From contig NZ_CP030944.1 in the NCBI RefSeq assembly GCF_013177635.1, forward strand, positions 1,984,001-2,048,000: a stretch of DNA of 64,000 nt, read 5' to 3'. Of this stretch, positions 61,325-64,000 are shown in pieces; positions within the stretch are counted from its first letter, which is position 1, and each line of letters starts with the position of its first letter. The stretch comes from Arcobacter aquimarinus. GTDB taxonomy: Bacteria > Campylobacterota > Campylobacteria > Campylobacterales > Arcobacteraceae. A model generated the notes under the pieces. The model had not been told where the DNA came from. It saw only the letters and a list, made by a program, of their open reading frames with translations, and did no database searches. The translations under genes and the position numbers were made by a program.

Positions 61325-62032
61325 TTATAAATTTGAAATAAATGTAGCTAAAGCTTCTATTTCTGCATCTGTTTTATTTTCAACTTGAGGTTTCATAATA
61401 TTTTTCATCACTCCACCATAACTTCCATTTTTATATCCATTCATTGCATTTATAATTTTTTCTTTATCCCAACCTGCAATAATTTGTGATTTTCCTAGAG
61501 CTTCTTTTTCTGCTTTTTGTCCATGACATGACGCACAAGTTTTATATAATGCTTCTCCATTTGGTCCTTCAACAACTATTTCAGTTGATTCTTCTGAAGT
61601 AACTTCTGTAATTTTTTCATTTACAGCAATCGTAGCCTCTTCAGCTTTTTCACTTACTGTTTGTGTAGCTGATAATACTTCTTCTTTTAAATTATTTTTA
61701 ATCTCTTCTGTACTATCTTTAACTTCTTCTACTTTTTGTTCAACTATCTCTTTTGTAGATTCTATTACATCTTTTGAATTCTCTTTTATCTCTTCAGCAG
61801 CTTTCTCAATAACCTGAGTTGTAGTTTCTACAACAGAATTAGAAACTTCTTTAGCTTTTTCTTCTACAGTAACCACACTATCTTTTACTTCATTAGAAAC
61901 TGTCTCTTTTGTTTCTACCATTTTTTGTGTAGCAACCTCTGCAGTAGTAGCTTGAGTATCTGTTTTCTTATCCTCTGAACATCCTGCAAGTAATAATACT
62001 GTTACAGCTGAACTTAATAAAATTTTATTCAT
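61325..62032 (-). CDS. Lipoprotein c-type cytochrome with long helical linker
   Basis: 235 aa. A lipobox LLLAGC gives a lipid-anchored Cys near 18. Residues about 25-150 are a Glu/Lys/Val/Thr-rich helical stretch with recurring VxEKAxE- and EIVEQ-like patterns, probably a coiled coil or spacer. The C-terminal cytochrome c domain (about 155-235) has one heme motif CASCH and a late Met (MKPQVENK) as likely ligand. Periplasmic electron carrier held away from the membrane. AAGGATAGGT precedes the ATG. Confidence 0.85.
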   Translation of the reverse strand: MNKILLSSAVTVLLLAGCSEDKKTDTQATTAEVATQKMVETKETVSNEVKDSVVTVEEKAKEVSNSVVETTTQVIEKAAEEIKENSKDVIESTKEIVEQKVEEVKDSTEEIKNNLKEEVLSATQTVSEKAEEATIAVNEKITEVTSEESTEIVVEGPNGEALYKTCASCHGQKAEKEALGKSQIIAGWDKEKIINAMNGYKNGSYGGVMKNIMKPQVENKTDAEIEALATFISNL

Positions 62033-62083
62033 CTTACCTATCCTTTTGAATTTTCTTTTGTTCTTTCAAAAAACAATTTTTGC

Positions 62084-62089
62084 ATTATA
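62084..62089 (-). promoter_or_regulatory. -10 box for the cytochrome lipoprotein gene
   Basis: TATAAT in TTTGGTTATAATGC on the minus strand, 52 bases before the ATG at 62032. No good -35. Confidence 0.5.
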
Positions 62090-62114
62090 ACCAAACTATT
62101 GTATAATAATTGTG

Positions 62115-64000
62115 TTATAAATTTTCATATTTAAATATAAATTCTTCATTAAAATCAATTTTTACAATTCCACCTTTTTTAAGTTTTCCAAATAATATCT
62201 CATCTGTTAAAGGATTTTTGATTTTATCTGAAATAACTCTATTTAATGGTCTTGCACCCATAGCTTTATCATAACCAAGTGTTGCTAACTCTTTTTTAGC
62301 TTTTGCACTAATTTCAATTTTTATTTTTTTATCTACTAATTGTTTTTCTAAATCTTCAATAAATTTACCTGCAACTTTTGCAACTATATCCATACTTAAT
62401 GAATCAAATGTTACAACCGCATCCAGTCTATTTCTAAACTCAGGGGCAAAGAATTTATTTATTGCTTTATTCTCATTTAGTTTTTCATTTTTTGCAAATC
62501 CCATTACATTTGCTTCTGTTGCACCTAGATTTGATGTCATAATTAGAACTACATTTTGGAAATCTGCTTTATTTCCACTGTTATCAGTTAATTCAGCATT
62601 ATCCATAACTTGAAGTAAAATTGACATTAAATCAGGATGAGCTTTTTCAATCTCATCTAATAATAAAACTGTATGAGGATGTTTTCTAATAGCTTCTGTT
62701 AAAAGTCCACCTTGTTCAAATCCAACATATCCTGCAGGTGCTCCAATTAATCTTGAAACAGTATGAGCTTCCATATATTCACTCATATCAAATCTTTCAA
62801 AATGAATTCCTAATTGAGTTGATAACTCTTTTGCTACTTCAGTTTTACCAACTCCTGTTGGTCCACTAAATAAGAAACTTCCAATTGGTTTTTTATCAAG
62901 TCCAAGTCCAGCTTTATTTCTTTTTATTGATTGAACTATAGTAGTAATTGCTTTATCTTGTCCAAATACTCTTTTTTGCATATTTTTTTCTAATGATTTT
63001 AAAAGAGTTAAATCTGATTTTGTTGCACTTCTTTCAGGAATATGTGCCATTTTTGCTATTGTTGTTTCTACATCTTTTGAAGTAATAGTTATATTAGTTT
63101 CAGATTTTGTTTTTAAACTTGTTGATAAACTAATTTTTTTAGAAGCTCCAACCTCATCAATAACATCAATAGCACAATCAGGTAAAAATCTATCTGTAAT
63201 ATATTTTTTACTAAGTTCAACTGCACTAGAAATTGCACTTTTTGAATACTTAACTCCATGATACTCTTCATATTTTGATTTTAAACCTTCTAAAATTAAA
63301 ATAGAATCTTCAATACTTGGTTCATCAACATCTACTTTTGCAAATCTTCTACTTAGAGCCTTATCTTTTGCAAAATCATTTCTAAACTCACTAAAAGTTG
63401 TTGCACCAATACATCTTAATTTTCCATTTGCAAGCATTGGTTTTAAAATATTTGAAGCATCCATCGCACTTCCACCAACACTTCCAGCTCCAACAATTGT
63501 ATGAATTTCATCTATAAATAAAATTGCATTTTTAATTTTTGATACTTCTTTTAAAAAAGTTTTTAATTTTTTCTCAAAATCTCCTCTATATTTAGTTCCA
63601 GCTAACATAGAACCCATATCTAAAGAAAAAACTTTTGATTTTAATAAAAACTCTGGAACTTTCTCTTGAGCAATTTGCAAAGCTAATCCTTCTGCAATTG
63701 CAGTTTTTCCAACTCCAGGTTCTCCAACTAAAATAGGATTATTTTTCTTTCTTCTACTTAATATCTCAATTACTCTACTTATTTCTCTATCTCTTCCAAT
63801 AACTGGGTCAATTTCACCTTTTTTAGCTAAAGCAACTAATTCAACTGAATTTTGCTCTAAAACTTTATTTTCATTGTCATTACTATTTTCATTAATTTCA
63901 TCTTCATCATTTTGTTTATGAGATATCTCTTCTAAAATATCCACTCTTTGAATTCCTAATTTTCTAAGCAAATATGTTGCGTATGATTTTTCATCTTTTA
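62115..64000 (-). CDS. clpA: ATP-dependent Clp protease ATPase subunit ClpA, 5' end beyond window
   Basis: 628 residues are visible and the frame is open at the right edge (first full codon 63998-63996), so the first 100 or so residues are missing. The visible start SYATYLLRKLGIQRVDILEEIS is the end of the Clp N-domain. Two AAA+ modules follow: Walker A GEPGVGKT and GPTGVGKT, Walker B LFIDEIHT and LLLDEIEKAH. The ClpP-loop position reads VMGF where E. coli ClpA has IGL. Unfoldase for ClpP. Confidence 0.95.
   Translation of the reverse strand, partial: KDEKSYATYLLRKLGIQRVDILEEISHKQNDEDEINENSNDNENKVLEQNSVELVALAKKGEIDPVIGRDREISRVIEILSRRKKNNPILVGEPGVGKTAIAEGLALQIAQEKVPEFLLKSKVFSLDMGSMLAGTKYRGDFEKKLKTFLKEVSKIKNAILFIDEIHTIVGAGSVGGSAMDASNILKPMLANGKLRCIGATTFSEFRNDFAKDKALSRRFAKVDVDEPSIEDSILILEGLKSKYEEYHGVKYSKSAISSAVELSKKYITDRFLPDCAIDVIDEVGASKKISLSTSLKTKSETNITITSKDVETTIAKMAHIPERSATKSDLTLLKSLEKNMQKRVFGQDKAITTIVQSIKRNKAGLGLDKKPIGSFLFSGPTGVGKTEVAKELSTQLGIHFERFDMSEYMEAHTVSRLIGAPAGYVGFEQGGLLTEAIRKHPHTVLLLDEIEKAHPDLMSILLQVMDNAELTDNSGNKADFQNVVLIMTSNLGATEANVMGFAKNEKLNENKAINKFFAPEFRNRLDAVVTFDSLSMDIVAKVAGKFIEDLEKQLVDKKIKIEISAKAKKELATLGYDKAMGARPLNRVISDKIKNPLTDEILFGKLKKGGIVKIDFNEEFIFKYENL

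Overview
The window is very AT-rich chromosomal DNA with frequent TTG starts. It carries a plus-strand ribH-nusB-pyrF run near kdsA, a PgbA N-terminal-domain protein, DUF5644/DUF6394-type proteins and an Arcobacter-like rRNA operon. Together these point to the Campylobacterota, most likely Arcobacter or Aliarcobacter. That assignment is inferred from gene content and rRNA character, not from a search.

Layout. 1-5969: the 3' part of a radical SAM/SPASM gene, three small genes of unknown function, and a large membrane sensor kinase with three periplasmic binding domains. 5974-6441: five tRNAs on the minus strand. 6519-33975: one long minus-strand surface-polysaccharide (O-antigen-type) locus. 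34253-36088: ribH-nusB-pyrF and two tRNAs. 36148-41635: minus-strand run eamA, glutamate-synthase-like, DUF6394-like, K+ channel, kdsA. 41737-52941: mostly plus-strand housekeeping genes (murA, tlyA, ribF, cmoA, peroxiredoxin, PgbA-like, glcD, yihY), with a lone secretin and yigZ on the minus strand. 52968-55097: a decayed IS21-family element. 55216-61241: tRNA-Thr and a complete rRNA operon (16S-Ile-Ala-23S-5S) with terminator and consensus promoter. 61325-64000: a lipoprotein cytochrome c and clpA, which runs off the right edge.

The polysaccharide locus reads right to left. wbpA-wbpB-wbpD-wbpE should make UDP-2,3-diacetamido-2,3-dideoxy-glucuronic acid. rfbF-rfbG and rfbH should make the CDP-3,6-dideoxy-4-ketohexose intermediate. 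A thiamine-diphosphate enzyme resembling acetolactate synthase sits directly behind rfbG and is followed by a short-chain reductase. This combination matches the logic of yersiniose (branched-chain 3,6-dideoxyhexose) synthesis in Yersinia. Next come a FkbM methyltransferase, a gtrA/gtrB/large-membrane-protein trio, Wzx flippase, a fused glutaminase/N-acetyl-sugar amidotransferase, glycosyltransferases, a Wzy-like polymerase and two epimerase/reductases. The locus ends with a WbpL-type initiating transferase, an RfbC-type epimerase, a WbpM/PglF-type 4,6-dehydratase and Wzz. A toxin-antitoxin pair is inserted just before the WbpL gene.

Regulatory structure: a 49-bp repeat (47/49 identical) with an extended -10 box lies upstream of both wbpA and wzz. 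Three stable-RNA promoters share almost the same -10/discriminator. The peroxiredoxin leader can form two mutually exclusive hairpins, one of which hides its ribosome binding site.
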